DNA of 64,000 nucleotides from CAWIUB01 sp963839175 (GCA_963839175.1 CAWIUB010000002.1:62001-126000); one strand, 5' to 3'; counted from the stretch's first letter, positions 22,171-32,111 are shown. Notes: a model not told the origin generated them from the letters alone. Numbers and translations are program-made.

Positions 22171-25100
22171 CTACGGCTGCGTGACGCCCGCCAGCACCAC
22201 CGGCGTGTGCAGCACGTAGTTCAGTTCGTCGGACTGGGTCACCCCAGATGGCACGATCGTGTCCATCACCTTGGGCACCGTGGACGGGGCCGCGGCGCAC
22301 AGGGCGCCGGTGCCACCCGGGGCGCAGACGCCGAAGGAGTACGCGCCAGGCGTCGCCGTGAACGCGCGCGCCTGGTCCGGGCTGAAGCCGTCTTGGCCGG
22401 TCAGGGCCACCGTGTACACCCAGCCGGTTGCCGGGGTACCGCCGAGCGCGGACTTGGACACGGAGAAGGTGATGTAGCGCGAGATCTGGTTGGCGCTGAT
22501 CGTGATCGTGCCGACCGTCCCCCCGTTGCCGTCCACGAACCGCTGTCCGAAGCCCTGCACTTCTAGCAGGCGACCCCATGCGGACCCGGACGCGATCGTG
22601 TAGTTCCGTTGCGGGAAAGACGCTGCGGTCGAGGTGGCTCCAGCCGGCCCGTGGACGTACACGTCGACCATCTGCGCGCCCAGCGGGCTGCCGAAGGTCG
22701 GGCTGAGATCACCCGTCTGCACCCGGAAGGTCACGGTCGAACCGGTGTCGTAGACCTGGAAGTCAGTCAGGTCGTATGCGCCGGCGTGGAAGTCCGAGGC
22801 GGTCGGGTAAGCGTAGTTGCCGGGTCCGTTGTCGTCGCCGGTCGGGTCGGTCGCGTTGAACAGGAGCGTGCCCACAACCACATCGTTGACGACGGTGCGC
22901 ACGGCTTGGGCGGTGCCGCCGTTAGGCGCCGTGCTGGTGACGACAAGGACGTTGTTGCCGACCTGCGGCCGGGATGGCGAACCTGAACGATCCGCTCGGC
23001 ACCGACGGTGGCGGTGGCGTGCGTGGTCGTAGCCGCGCCACGTCGGCCACATCGACGACTGGCCCCGGGCACGGCGGTTCCGGTCACCACGATCGGGTCG
23101 GTGGCGACGGTCTGGTCCGGCGGCGAGGTGACGGTGAGCGTGGTCGACCGCTGGGTATGCGTGACGTACCGGTCGACGGTCTGGGCCGGCTGCTCCACCG
23201 TCGCGGCCAGCGGTCAGGTCGGCGGTCAGCCGGACCTGCGAGCCGGCGCCCCAGGTGAGCGGCGCGGCGGAGCCGTCCGGCTTGCCGTTGACGAAGCCGA
23301 TCGAGGCCAGTCGTCGGGTCGGTGCCGAACGGCGACGCCGGGACGTTCGCCTGGTCCCACACCTGCTCGGGCACCAGGCCGACGCCGGAGGACATCGCGT
23401 CCATCGCGGCGAGCAGTTGCCCCGCGCTCGACGCGGCGCCGGTGGCCAGATCCTGTTCGCCTCGCTCGGCGGACAGCACCGGCCACGGGTGCCCGGTGCC
23501 CATGTTCGTCGGCGCCCACGGCCGGCCCTCGAGCGGGCAGTCTGTGATCCGGCAGGCACGTGGCAGTCGCCGTAACCGTCGCCGTTGTACCGCAGCCAGC
23601 CCACCCCGCTCGGGGTCTGCTTCTCGATCGTCTTGTCGACGACGGTCGAGCGAGTTCGCGACATCCGGGTCGCTGGCCGACAGTTCGCCGAGGCGGACCA
23701 GCTCCAGGAAGCCGGCGTCGATCACCTCACGCTGATCAAGCGTCGGGCCGCCGTTGCCGACGTTGTAGCTGATCGCCGCGTTCGGGTCGCCGGTCTTGGA
23801 AAGCCTGATGAAATAGGGCTGACTGGACAGCGGGCCGTTCGTGGTGACGGCCCAGCCCTTGATGGAGCGCTGGTACTGGTCTGCCGTGGCGAACCAGATC
23901 CGCGCGTCGACCGAGTCGTGTCGCTGATGGGCAATCGTCGCTGCGGCGACCAGGCCCGGCGATCTCGGCGGCGATCGTCGAGGGCGAGTAGCCGCTCTGC
24001 TCCTCCCACCGCTCCGGGCCGAACGAAGGCCCGTGCGCGATCAGGTAGTTGGCGGCGCCTGGACATGCGGCCACAATGTCGGTGTCGCCGGCCAGGCCCG
24101 GACTGCAGCACCATCAGGATCGGGTAGGCGACCTCGTCCAGCTGGGTGTTGAACGAGTCGGGCGCGGTCTTGCCGTTGACCAGGGAGTTGCGCGGGAGCG
24201 AGCCGTCCGGCAACTGCTGGCGTTCCGAGGAGGAAGCGCGTGGCCGCACGGGCGGTGGCCAGGTCGCCGTCGGTGAACAGCGCCGTCCACGCCTCGTAGA
24301 GGTCGCGGGAGAACACCTCGCGGTAGGAGCCGAAGTAGGTGTTGGCTGGGTCACCCGCAGAGACGGCCTGGCCCCATGGGGAGGCAAGCGAGGCGACGAT
24401 CGCGCCGGGGAACGTCTTGTCCTCGCTGGCCTTCACGACGTTCGCCGAGACGTAGTACTCGCGGATGGCGGCCGCCTGCTGCGACTTGTTCAGGCCGGGC
24501 AGGTGCGCGGACGGGCGGCGTCAGGCTGGTCGTCGTAGCGCGAGCCAGCCGGACCGCGTACTTGCCGAGCAGCGACTCCGAGCGGGGCATCGCGACGTCG
24601 CGCCGGCCGTGGCGACGGCGGCCGCTTGGGTCGTGCCGAAGCCGAGAGCGAGCGTGGACCCGCCGTGCTTGTCCGGCTGAGACCTGCGGCGGTCTGCTCC
24701 ACGTTGCCGCCTAAGGCAGTGTCCGATGGCGTCAGGGCGTGCGCCGAGTCGAGTTGCGTCAGCCCGTCACTCGCCGTGCCGACGAAGCCGCTGCTCGCCT
24801 CCCTGAACGGCCGATCAGCGCGCAGCGCCAGGAACGAAGGCACCGCGTAGTCCCGGTTGGCGGCGTTCGTGGAGGTCACCGTGTCGTACGAGATGGGCAC
24901 GGGCGAGCCGGTCGACGTGTCGATCACCGCGGTGTCCGCGCCGCCGTTGCCATCGCCGCCGCCACCGTTACCGCCAACAGTCGCGTCGAGCCGGACATAG
25001 ACGTGGTACTTGGCCGCCGGTCCAGCGGCGCCCTGCGGCGTGAACTGGGTGTGGACGACGACGCTGTCGCGCGCCGGGTCGGTCAGGTAGGTCGTGGTCA

Positions 25101-25483
25101 GCCGGTACTTGCCGGACTTCGGCGGTCGACGTGACCGTGCAGATCATTCCGGTCGGGTCTGCGCTCACCATGTACGTCGTGTCGCGAGTCTGCAGGTCGG
25201 TGAACGTCGATCCGTCCGTCACGAGGTACTGCATCGTCTCGACATTCGTCGTGTCGATAGTGGGCGCGTAGACGTCGGACAGCACGCCGCCGGCGACCGT
25301 GTACCAGATCTTGGACGTCGTGTTCCGGGCCGTGCCGAGGCAGTCCTTGCGGGCCAGGTCGAAGTGGCTCAGCGCCCCCGGGCCGACGGCCGCCGACGCC
25401 GTCGCTGCGGGCGCGACAGCAGCCAGGCCGCTGGCCAGCAGCGCGCCGACGGTGAGGGCGATCAGCCGAGTCTGGGCGCGCAT
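22171..25483 (-). pseudogene. Secreted GH15 glucoamylase/glucodextranase-type gene, multiply frameshifted
   Basis: The gene starts at ATG 25483 with a clear signal peptide (LIALTVGALLASGLAAVAPA) and ends at 22171. In order it shows a glucodextranase N-domain (TIDTTNVETMQYLVTDGSTF), a GH15 catalytic barrel (YFGSYREVFSRDLYEAWTA, and GLVPEQVWDQ with the likely catalytic Glu), and a C-terminal DOMON-like domain (SDFHAGAYDLTDFQVYDTG). The similarity jumps frame at least eight times, for example near 25130, 24690, 24480, 24270, 24090, 23930, 23660 and 23550, so no intact enzyme is possible. Neighbouring rpoB and rpoC have no such errors, which argues for genuine decay. The frames between indels are still readable, so inactivation looks recent. 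Ancestral role: extracellular alpha-glucan hydrolysis. Confidence 0.8.
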
Positions 25484-25598
25484 GGGCACTCCTTCGGGCC
25501 TGGATGACAGCGCTATGTGTCGCCAGTCACAGGCAACAGGACCGCGATGGCGCGTCAAGAGGCAATTTGTTGCCACCTCATACGAACCCGGGCGGCGC

Positions 25599-26324
25599 TC
25601 AGGCCTGGGCCGGTGCGGCGTCCTCGAGCAGGTTGCGCGTGCGGTTGGCGTCAACCGGAATGCCGGGGCCCATCGTCGTCGCAAAGGTGACCCGCTTCAG
25701 GTACCTACCCTTGGCCGCGGACGGCTTGGAGCGCAATACCTCGTCGAGCGCCGCGGCGTAGTTCTCCACCAGCTGCTGAGGGGTGAACGAGGCCTTGCCG
25801 ATGATCAGGTGCAAATTGGCCTGCTTGTCGATGCGGAAGCTGATCTTGCCGCCCTTGATGTCGGTTACCGCCTTGGCGACGTCCGGGGTAACCGTGCCGG
25901 TCTTCGGATTGGGCATCAAGCCGCGCGGGCCGAGCACGCGGGCGATCCGGCCGACCTTGGCCATCTGGTCAGGCGTGGCAACCGCTGCGTCGAAGTCCAG
26001 GAACCCGTTGGTGATCTCTTGGATCAGTTCGTCGCTGCCGACCTTGTCGGCACCGGCGGCGCGAGCCTCTTCAGCCTTGTCGCCGGTGGCAAAGACGATC
26101 ACCCGGACGGTTTTGCCGGTGCCGTGCGGCAGGCTGACCGTCCCACGGACCATCTGGTCCGCCTTGCGCGGGTCCACCCCTAGGCGCAAGGCCACCTCGA
26201 CGGTGCCATCGAACTTTGTGGGTGAGGATTGCTTGGCCAGGTTGGCCGCTTCGAACGGGGTGTAGATCTTGCCCGGCTCGACGAGTTCGGCGGCCTGGCG
26301 GTAGGCCTTGCTGTGCTTGGTCAC
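25599..26324 (-). CDS. rplA: 50S ribosomal protein L1
   Basis: A 241-residue L1 of the ribosomal stalk base, with the family signature in KVGRIARVLGPRGLMPNPK and TGTVT after it. The start is GTG 26324 with GAGGAG 8 bases upstream, giving V-T-K-H-S-K; the open frame to 26414 would include the intergenic palindrome and is rejected. It follows rplK across 123 bases that hold a 54-bp palindromic element. L1 often represses its own operon. Confidence 0.96.
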   Translation of the reverse strand: MTKHSKAYRQAAELVEPGKIYTPFEAANLAKQSSPTKFDGTVEVALRLGVDPRKADQMVRGTVSLPHGTGKTVRVIVFATGDKAEEARAAGADKVGSDELIQEITNGFLDFDAAVATPDQMAKVGRIARVLGPRGLMPNPKTGTVTPDVAKAVTDIKGGKISFRIDKQANLHLIIGKASFTPQQLVENYAAALDEVLRSKPSAAKGRYLKRVTFATTMGPGIPVDANRTRNLLEDAAPAQA

Positions 26325-26390
26325 GTGTGCTCCTCGGTGCTCGTGGTGCTGACGGACGCCGACCCTCGGCGCCCTCCCACGATTTCTCGC

Positions 26391-26444
26391 CGATTGTGCA
26401 ACTTTCGCCCCCATAGGGCGGCCAAAAGTTGCACGATCGGGTGG
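26391..26444. repeat. 54-bp palindromic element, copy A, between rplK and rplA
   Basis: Outer segments TGTGCAACTTT and AAAAGTTGCACGATCG pair around a GC-rich centre. It starts 3 bases after the rplK stop. A second copy of the same length and orientation is at 35368-35421; the last 15 bases differ at only one position. Confidence 0.8.
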
Positions 26445-26447
26445 TGC

Positions 26448-26879
26448 TCAGCCCTCGACGGTGATTCCCATCGACCGAGCCGTACCCGCGATGATCTTCG
26501 CGGCCTGGTCGAGGTCGTTGGCGTTGAGGTCTTCCATCTTGGTCTGCGCGATATCCCGGACCTGGTCCATGGTGACCTTGGCAACCTTGGTCTTGTGCGG
26601 CTCGCCGCTTCCCTTTTCGACGCCCGCCGCTTTGAGCAGCAGTCGGGAGGCTGGCGGAGTCTTGGTGACGAACGTGAACGAGCGATCCTCGTATACCGAG
26701 ATCTCGACGGGGACGATCTGCCCGCGCTGCGACTCGGTCGCGGCGTTGTACGCCTTGCAGAACTCCATGATGTTGACGCCGTGCTGGCCCAGCGCCGGGC
26801 CGACGGGTGGAGCCGGGTTCGCCGCGCCTGCCTGGATCTGCAGCTTGATAATCGCGGCGAGTTTCTTCTTCGGAGGCAT
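26448..26879 (-). CDS. rplK: 50S ribosomal protein L11
   Basis: A 143-residue L11 of normal length. The N-terminal domain has [20 protein letters not shown], where thiostrepton-class antibiotics and EF-G act, and the C-terminal RNA-binding domain ends in [17 protein letters not shown]. Start ATG 26879. It lies 26 bases after nusG and is co-transcribed with rplA. Confidence 0.97.
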
Positions 26880-26905
26880 GCCTGCTTCTCTTCTGTTCGG
26901 GTGGG

Positions 26906-27883
26906 CTAGAGCTTGGAAACCTGGCTGAACGACAGCTCGACGGGCGTCTCACGGCCGAAGATCGAGACCAGCACCTTCAGCTTCTGGTGCACGGGGTCGA
27001 TCTCGTTGATCGTCGCGGGCAGCGTGGCGAACGGGCCGTCCATCACGGTGACCGACTCACCGATCGTGTAATCGACGACCTCGACCTTGGGCTTGTCAGC
27101 GGCCGTGGCCGGTCCGCCACGGCCGACCCGGTCGGCCTTCTGCGCCGCCGGGGCGAGGATCTTGACGACCTCGTTGATCGACAGCGGCGACGGACGAGCC
27201 GTGGCGCCAACGAACCCGGTGACCCCGGGCGTGTTGCGCACCGCGCCCCAGGACTCGTCGTTAAGATCCATCCGCACCAAGATGTAGCCGGGGAAGACCT
27301 TGCGCTGCACCTGCTGGCGCTTGCCGTTCTTGATCTCGACGACCTCTTCGGTCGGCACTTCGACCTGGAAGATGTAGTCCTCCATGTCTAGCGACTGGAT
27401 GCGGCTCTCCAGGTTGGTCTTCACCTTGTTCTCGTAGCCGGCATACGAATGCACCACGTACCAGTCGCCGACTGCGGTACGCAGCTCGCCACGCAACGCC
27501 TCCACCGGATCCTCATCCTCGTCCACGGCGGCTTCAGCGTCGGCGGCTTCGGCCTCGGCGGCTTCAGCGTCGGTGGCTTCGGCTTCCGCCTCGGCGGTTT
27601 CAGCGGGCGGCTGGGCGTCCTCGGCGAGTTCGGAGTCGACAGAGGCAGTGCCCTGCTCGAGTGCCTCGACCTGCGAGTCGTCGTCGGCCACGGCCGCGAT
27701 GTCCGCCTCGTCTGCGCCGAGCAGCCGCGCTGCCTCGGTGATGTCGGTGATCTCGTCGTCACTCGACTCGTTCGGGCTCGGCTCGCTCGCGGGCGACTCG
27801 CCCGTCGCGAAGGGATCCCGCAGGTCGCTCGGGTCCACCGGCGGGGCGCTGTCGTATTCGGACACAATCTCTCTTTCCGTCAT
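26906..27883 (-). CDS. nusG: Transcription termination/antitermination protein NusG
   Basis: A 325-residue NusG. The NGN domain begins around residue 140 (DWYVVHSYAGYENKVKTNLE), the RNA polymerase contact EVPTEEVVEI follows, and the C-terminal KOW domain contains ESVTVMDGPFATLPATI. Residues 1 to about 135 form a long, low-complexity acidic extension rich in Ala, Glu and Asp, much longer than in E. coli NusG though such tails occur in actinomycetes. Start ATG 27883 has GGAAGG five bases upstream. The order secE-nusG-rplK-rplA is the universal one. Confidence 0.96.
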   Translation of the reverse strand: MTEREIVSEYDSAPPVDPSDLRDPFATGESPASEPSPNESSDDEITDITEAARLLGADEADIAAVADDDSQVEALEQGTASVDSELAEDAQPPAETAEAEAEATDAEAAEAEAADAEAAVDEDEDPVEALRGELRTAVGDWYVVHSYAGYENKVKTNLESRIQSLDMEDYIFQVEVPTEEVVEIKNGKRQQVQRKVFPGYILVRMDLNDESWGAVRNTPGVTGFVGATARPSPLSINEVVKILAPAAQKADRVGRGGPATAADKPKVEVVDYTIGESVTVMDGPFATLPATINEIDPVHQKLKVLVSIFGRETPVELSFSQVSKL

Positions 27884-27919
27884 TGCCTTCCATCACTGCC
27901 CTGTAGGAATGCTGTCGCG

Positions 27920-28156
27920 TCAGCCGAAGACCCGCAGAACCAGCTTCGCGAACCCGACGTCCAGACCGGCGACCATGGCCACCATGACCACCACGAAGAT
28001 GATCACGACGATGGTGTAGGTCACGAGCTCCCTGCGCGAGGGCCAGAGCACCTTGCGCATCTCCGAGATGACCTCGCGGATGAAGCGCCCGATGCGTCCC
28101 CCGCGGCCGGCACCGACCGAACGGGGCGACGCAGCCTCGGTACGTGTCTGTGTCAC
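27920..28156 (-). CDS. secE: Preprotein translocase subunit SecE
   Basis: A 78-residue SecE, with a basic N-terminus, the conserved amphipathic EVISEMRKVLWPSRRELVTY segment and a single membrane helix at about residues 47-70. It clamps SecY in the translocon. Start ATG 28156. It lies 45 bases downstream of tRNA-Trp and 36 bases upstream of nusG, as in most bacteria. Confidence 0.95.
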   Translation of the reverse strand: MTQTRTEAASPRSVGAGRGGRIGRFIREVISEMRKVLWPSRRELVTYTIVVIIFVVVMVAMVAGLDVGFAKLVLRVFG

Positions 28157-28200
28157 GCGGATCTCCTCTGCTGCACTTCGCTTCCTTTACGTCGTTTCCG

Positions 28201-28273
28201 CAGGGGCGACAGGACTCGAACCTGCAACCGCCGGTTTTGGAGACCGGTGCTCTACCAATTGAGCCACGCCCCT
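28201..28273 (-). tRNA. tRNA-Trp (CCA anticodon)
   Basis: 73 nucleotides on the minus strand, with acceptor AGGGGCG pairing to CGCCCCT, D-arm GCTCAATTGGTAGAGC, anticodon loop CTCCAAA (anticodon CCA) and T-arm with GGTTCGA. No encoded CCA end. Lies directly upstream of secE. Confidence 0.95.
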
Positions 28274-28438
28274 AGGCGAACCAAGGACCGTGACGACCTG
28301 CGCTCAGCGCATGCTGACGCAGGGCCGCAAGGACCCCAGGGTTGCCAGTGTACGGGGACACCCCAGAGCGCTCCAAGTTCGCGCGCCGCAGATCCTGAGG
28401 CGGCGATCCAGCTTCGCCCGTCTGGGAGGATGACGGGC

Positions 28439-29629
28439 ATGGGAGCACGCATCAGCGACCGCATTGGCGCTATTGCCGAATCCGCCACCCTGGCGGTCGA
28501 CGCCAAGGCCAAGGCGCTCAAGGCGGCGGGCCGTCCGGTGATCGGGTTCGGAGCCGGTGAGCCGGACTTCCCCACGCCCGACCACATCGTCGAAGCCGCG
28601 GTCGCGGCGGCGCGCATCCCCAAGTACCACCACTACACTCCGGTCCCCGGCCTGCCTGAGCTCCGCGAGGCCGTCGCCGCCAAGACCATGCGCGACTCGC
28701 GGTACGAGGTCGCGGCGAACCAGGTCCTGATCACCAACGGCGGCAAGCACGCGGTCTACAACGCCTTCGCCACGCTGCTCGACCCGGGCGACGAGGTACT
28801 GGTGATCGCCCCCTACTGGACGACCTACCCCGAGGCGATCAAACTCGCGGGCGGCATTCCTGTCGAGGTCATGACGGACGAGACGTCGGGGTACCTGGCC
28901 GGCATCGAAGAGCTGGAGGCTGCGCGCACCGCGCGGACCAAGGTGCTGCTGTTCGTATCGCCCTCGAACCCGACGGGCGCCGTCTACCCGTCCGAGCAGG
29001 TGGCGGAGGTCGGCCGTTGGGCGGCCGAGCACGACCTCTGGGTCGTGACCGACGAGATCTACGAACACTTTGTGTACAGCGACGTCGTCCAGACCTCGAT
29101 CGCCCACACCGCAGGTGAGAAGGTCCTGATCGTCAACGGGGTCGCCAAGACCTACGCCATGACGGGGTGGCGGGTCGGCTGGCTGATCGGCCCGCCCGAC
29201 GTCGTCACGGCCGCGGCGAACCTGCAGTCACACGCAACGTCCAACGTCTCGAACGTGGCCCAGGTCGCCGCGCTCGCGGCCGTGAGCGGTGACCTGTCGG
29301 CCGCGGCGGCGATGCGCGAGGCGTTCGATCGGCGCCGGCGCACGATCGTGTCGTTGCTGGGCGAGATCCCGGGCGTCGTCTGCCCCGAGCCGCACGGCGC
29401 GTTCTATGCCTATCCGTCGGTCAAGGGGCTGCTCGGCAAGCCGCTGCGCGGTCGGGTGTCCGCGACCTCGGCGCAGCTGGCCGCCACCATCCTGGACGAG
29501 GCCGAGGTCGCGATCGTCCCGGGCGAAGCGTTCGGCACGCCAGGCTTCGCGCGGCTGTCGTACGCCCTGGGCGACAACGACCTGGCCGAGGGCATCGGCC
29601 GGATCGCAAAGCTCGTGGCTGACTCCTGA
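28439..29629 (+). CDS. Class I/II aminotransferase, aspartate-type
   Basis: A 396-residue PLP enzyme of the aspartate aminotransferase family, subgroup I-gamma. It has GAGEPDFPTPDHI near the N-terminus, SPSNPTGAVY, the DEIYEHFVY motif and the PLP lysine in NGVAKTYAMTGWRVGW. It probably transfers amino groups between aspartate and 2-oxoglutarate. The start is ATG 28439, with GGGAGG 9 bases upstream; an in-frame ATG at 28430 sits directly on that site and is less likely. It runs opposite to its neighbours and converges on the peptidase gene with 6 bases between stops. Confidence 0.9.
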   Translation: MGARISDRIGAIAESATLAVDAKAKALKAAGRPVIGFGAGEPDFPTPDHIVEAAVAAARIPKYHHYTPVPGLPELREAVAAKTMRDSRYEVAANQVLITNGGKHAVYNAFATLLDPGDEVLVIAPYWTTYPEAIKLAGGIPVEVMTDETSGYLAGIEELEAARTARTKVLLFVSPSNPTGAVYPSEQVAEVGRWAAEHDLWVVTDEIYEHFVYSDVVQTSIAHTAGEKVLIVNGVAKTYAMTGWRVGWLIGPPDVVTAAANLQSHATSNVSNVAQVAALAAVSGDLSAAAAMREAFDRRRRTIVSLLGEIPGVVCPEPHGAFYAYPSVKGLLGKPLRGRVSATSAQLAATILDEAEVAIVPGEAFGTPGFARLSYALGDNDLAEGIGRIAKLVADS

Positions 29630-29635
29630 GCCGGA

Positions 29636-31024
29636 TCAGGGCAGCGCCTGGGCCTGGCGCAACACCGCGACGGCGGCGGGAAGCCCGCGCAGAGCCAGGG
29701 CGAGATCCGCCGGATCGGCGATCCGCCACGCGTTTGCCGTGACGTAGCACCGGATCGCCGCGTCGAACGCGGTTGCCCCGGCAGCGGCTCGCGCGGCATG
29801 TAGCGCTGCCGCGCCCTTGTCGTAAGTGACGCGGTAGTAGTCCGGTGCGTCGGTGCCGTACGCCGCGGTGGGAGTGTCGACCCGGCCCGGCTCACTCAGC
29901 GCGGCGGCCGGCGGGGCGTCGTTGTCGACGAGCTGCTCGGCGTAGCTAGCGAAGGCCTCGTCCAACCAGGCGTGCAATGCCTGCGAGTCCCCGATCATCG
30001 CGTAGAACCACTGGTGCGCGGTTTCGTGCACGGCAACCGGGCGATTGCCCGAGAGCATCAGGATCGAGCTCGGGTACTCGATCCCGCCACCCTGCGCGGG
30101 CAGCCGGGCCACCGACAGCGACGGGAACGGGAACGGCCCGAACCGCCTGGCCAGCTGGACGATTGCCAGCTCGAACAATGGCAGCAGCGCGTCGCGCGTC
30201 GCCGCGTCGTAGGCGCCGACGCGCAACCGCACACCGGCGACCGTCGCGTCGGTCACCTGGAACGGTCCAACCGCCACACTGACATCCCGTGCCGCCGCCA
30301 GCGTCGCATGCCATGTCTTGCGAGCGCCTTCGGTCGGGACGCCGCTGGGCGGGTCGCCCGACATGATCACCGTGTCGGACGCCGGCGCGGTCACGGTCAG
30401 GTCGGTCTGCATCGCCTCGCTGGTCGCGCTCTCCGCCGCGAAGCGCAGCATCGGCTCGGTGTGCCATCCGAAGCCGCGCTCCCAGGCGAGCAGCGGCTGG
30501 GCGGACGCGAACCACGCGTAGCCGCCGGTGCGGCCGAAGCGGTCGAACGACTCCGGGCCGAGCGTCACCGTGAACGTCAGGTCAGCCGTGACGCTCGTGC
30601 CAGCCGGCAGCTCACGGCCAAGGGGGATGTGTAGCAGGCCGCCTTGCGTTGACGGATCGGCGGCCGCGCTGGTGTAGGTGGCGGCGGAGGCGCTGTGATC
30701 GGCCCGGGCCGAGGTGACCACGATCTTGTTGCCCTCGGCGACGGTGGGGCGGGTGTTGGCGGTCAGCCGGAAGACCAGCTCGGTGATCGGCAGATCGGGT
30801 GTGAACGTGATGTGCTCGGTCCCGCTGACCGTGGTGTGGCCAGCCGACACGGCGAGCGTCAGAGCCACCCGTGGGCGGGCCGGATCGGGAGCCGCATAGC
30901 TCGCCGGGCAGCTCGGGGAAAGGGTCGCGTTCGGCCGACGACGGCCGGCGAGCTGGATCGTGCAGGATGCCAGGAGCAGTGCGACAGCGATCGCCGCGCC
31001 GATCCGGCCCGCCCGTCCAGCCAT
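29636..31024 (-). CDS. M1-family zinc metallopeptidase, lipoprotein
   Basis: A 462-residue putative lipoprotein. Residues 1-21 are a signal peptide ending in the lipobox LASC, so the mature protein is probably anchored outside the membrane. An M1 beta-sandwich domain is followed by the zinc site HETAHQWFY at about residue 330 and the downstream zinc ligand in WLDEAFASY; the exopeptidase motif GGGIEYPSS replaces the classical GAMEN. It therefore looks like an aminopeptidase relative. The start ATG 31024 is the only one giving the signal peptide. Separated by 29 bases from hadB upstream and possibly co-transcribed. Confidence 0.87.
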   Translation of the reverse strand: MAGRAGRIGAAIAVALLLASCTIQLAGRRRPNATLSPSCPASYAAPDPARPRVALTLAVSAGHTTVSGTEHITFTPDLPITELVFRLTANTRPTVAEGNKIVVTSARADHSASAATYTSAAADPSTQGGLLHIPLGRELPAGTSVTADLTFTVTLGPESFDRFGRTGGYAWFASAQPLLAWERGFGWHTEPMLRFAAESATSEAMQTDLTVTAPASDTVIMSGDPPSGVPTEGARKTWHATLAAARDVSVAVGPFQVTDATVAGVRLRVGAYDAATRDALLPLFELAIVQLARRFGPFPFPSLSVARLPAQGGGIEYPSSILMLSGNRPVAVHETAHQWFYAMIGDSQALHAWLDEAFASYAEQLVDNDAPPAAALSEPGRVDTPTAAYGTDAPDYYRVTYDKGAAALHAARAAAGATAFDAAIRCYVTANAWRIADPADLALALRGLPAAVAVLRQAQALP

Positions 31025-31053
31025 GCCCGGCCAACCACCCCGCCGGCTGGCCG

Positions 31054-31452
31054 CTATCTCACCCGCACAACAGCGCGAGCCTTCGCGAGCACGCTGTGCC
31101 CGTCGACGGTGGCGGTCAGGGCGACCGTGGCCAGGTTTTGCTCGACCGAGGCGACGACACCGGACACCTCGAGCACCGACTCACCCGAATCTGGGACCAC
31201 GACCGGGCGGGTGAAACGCACGCCGTGCTCGACCAGGGCGCCCGGATCGCCCAGCCAGCTGGTAACCGCACGAGCCACCAGCCCCATGGTGAACATGCCA
31301 TGCGCGATCACGTCGGGAAGTCCCACGGATCTGGCGACCCGCGGGTTCCAGTGGATCGGGTTGAAGTCCCCGGACGCGCCCGCGTATCGCACGAGATCGG
31401 CTCGCCGGACCGGGTAGCGCCGGGTGGGCAGTTGGGTGCCCGCCTCGATCAT
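31054..31452 (-). CDS. hadB: MaoC-like (R)-hydroxyacyl dehydratase, HadB type
   Basis: A 132-residue single hot-dog domain. The hydratase motif with catalytic Asp and His is visible in GDFNPIHWNPRVARSVGLPD and the following VIAHGMF. It should dehydrate 3-hydroxyacyl-ACP together with the HadA-type partner. The start ATG at 31452 overlaps the stop of hadA by ATGA. The order rpmG-hadA-hadB upstream of tRNA-Trp and secE is the same as in Mycobacterium, where these enzymes serve FAS-II; no HadC is seen here, and whether this organism makes mycolic acids is unknown. Confidence 0.85.
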   Translation of the reverse strand: MIEAGTQLPTRRYPVRRADLVRYAGASGDFNPIHWNPRVARSVGLPDVIAHGMFTMGLVARAVTSWLGDPGALVEHGVRFTRPVVVPDSGESVLEVSGVVASVEQNLATVALTATVDGHSVLAKARAVVRVR

Positions 31453-31898
31453 GCGGCCGTTCCTCGGGATACCAGGACGGAATGCGCGGTGCAGACGAGC
31501 TCCCCGTCCTCGGTCGAGATGTCGCTCCTGGTCGTGATCATGTCGTTGCCAGCGGCCGAGCGGATGTGCTCGACAGTCACCACGACGCGCACTTTGTCGC
31601 CGGCGTGCAGCGGGCGGGAATGCACGAACCGCTGCTCACCATGAACGACCCGCGAGTAGTCCAGGCCCAGCTCCGGATCGGCGATCACCTGCTGACCGGC
31701 CGGCAAAGTGACCACGATTGCGAACGTCGGCGGAGCGATGACGTCGGGGTAGCCGAGCGCGGCGGCCGCGGCAGGGTCGCGATAGGCGGGATCGGAATCA
31801 CCCAGGGCGTCCGCGAATTCACGGATCTTCTCGCGGCCGACCTCATATGGCGGCGTGGCCGGGTAGACCCGTCCGACGAACGACTGATCCAGCGGCAT
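31449..31898 (-). CDS. hadA: MaoC-like dehydratase subunit, HadA type
   Basis: A 149-residue protein of the FAS1-like dehydratase N-terminal family (hot-dog fold without the full catalytic motif). PYEVGREKIREFADALGD and YPDVIAPPTFAIVV are typical of HadA. It is expected to bind the acyl chain and pair with HadB, which provides the catalytic residues. Start ATG 31898, 48 bases downstream of rpmG. Gene order and overlap support a HadAB heterodimer. Confidence 0.85.
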   Translation of the reverse strand: MPLDQSFVGRVYPATPPYEVGREKIREFADALGDSDPAYRDPAAAAALGYPDVIAPPTFAIVVTLPAGQQVIADPELGLDYSRVVHGEQRFVHSRPLHAGDKVRVVVTVEHIRSAAGNDMITTRSDISTEDGELVCTAHSVLVSRGTAA

Positions 31899-31946
31899 GG
31901 GTGGGACGCTAGCGCGTCCGTCCCGGCAAGCCGCGCAGGGCTGCGC

Positions 31947-32111
31947 TCAGCGGGTCTCGCGGTGCTCGGTGTGCTTGCCGCAGTTCGGGCAGAACTTCTT
32001 CATCGTCAGACGGTCCGGATCGTTGCGCCGGTTCTTCTTGGTGATGTAGTTGCGGTGCTTGCACACCTGACACGCCATGGTGATCTTGGGTCGGATGTCG
32101 GTGGCTGCCAC
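31947..32111 (-). CDS. rpmG: 50S ribosomal protein L33
   Basis: A 54-residue L33 read from GTG 32111 to TGA 31949-31947. It reads V-A-A-T-D-I-R-P-K and contains the zinc pairs CQVC and CPNC, so this is the C+ (zinc-binding) form, and ends in KHTEHRETR. It lies between tRNA-Met and hadA, as in Mycobacterium. A longer open frame on the same strand (31909-32175) is a shadow without ribosomal similarity. Confidence 0.93.
   Translation of the reverse strand: MAATDIRPKITMACQVCKHRNYITKKNRRNDPDRLTMKKFCPNCGKHTEHRETR

Noticed and set aside
22171..25483. Several separate short genes in place of the GH15 gene
   Set aside because: The pieces are consecutive segments of one glucoamylase-type protein in changing frames, so one pseudogene explains them better.
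27449..28438. Long N-terminal extension of the aminotransferase
   Set aside because: The open frame upstream crosses nusG, secE and tRNA-Trp on the other strand; a good ribosome-binding site and family length fix the start at 28439.
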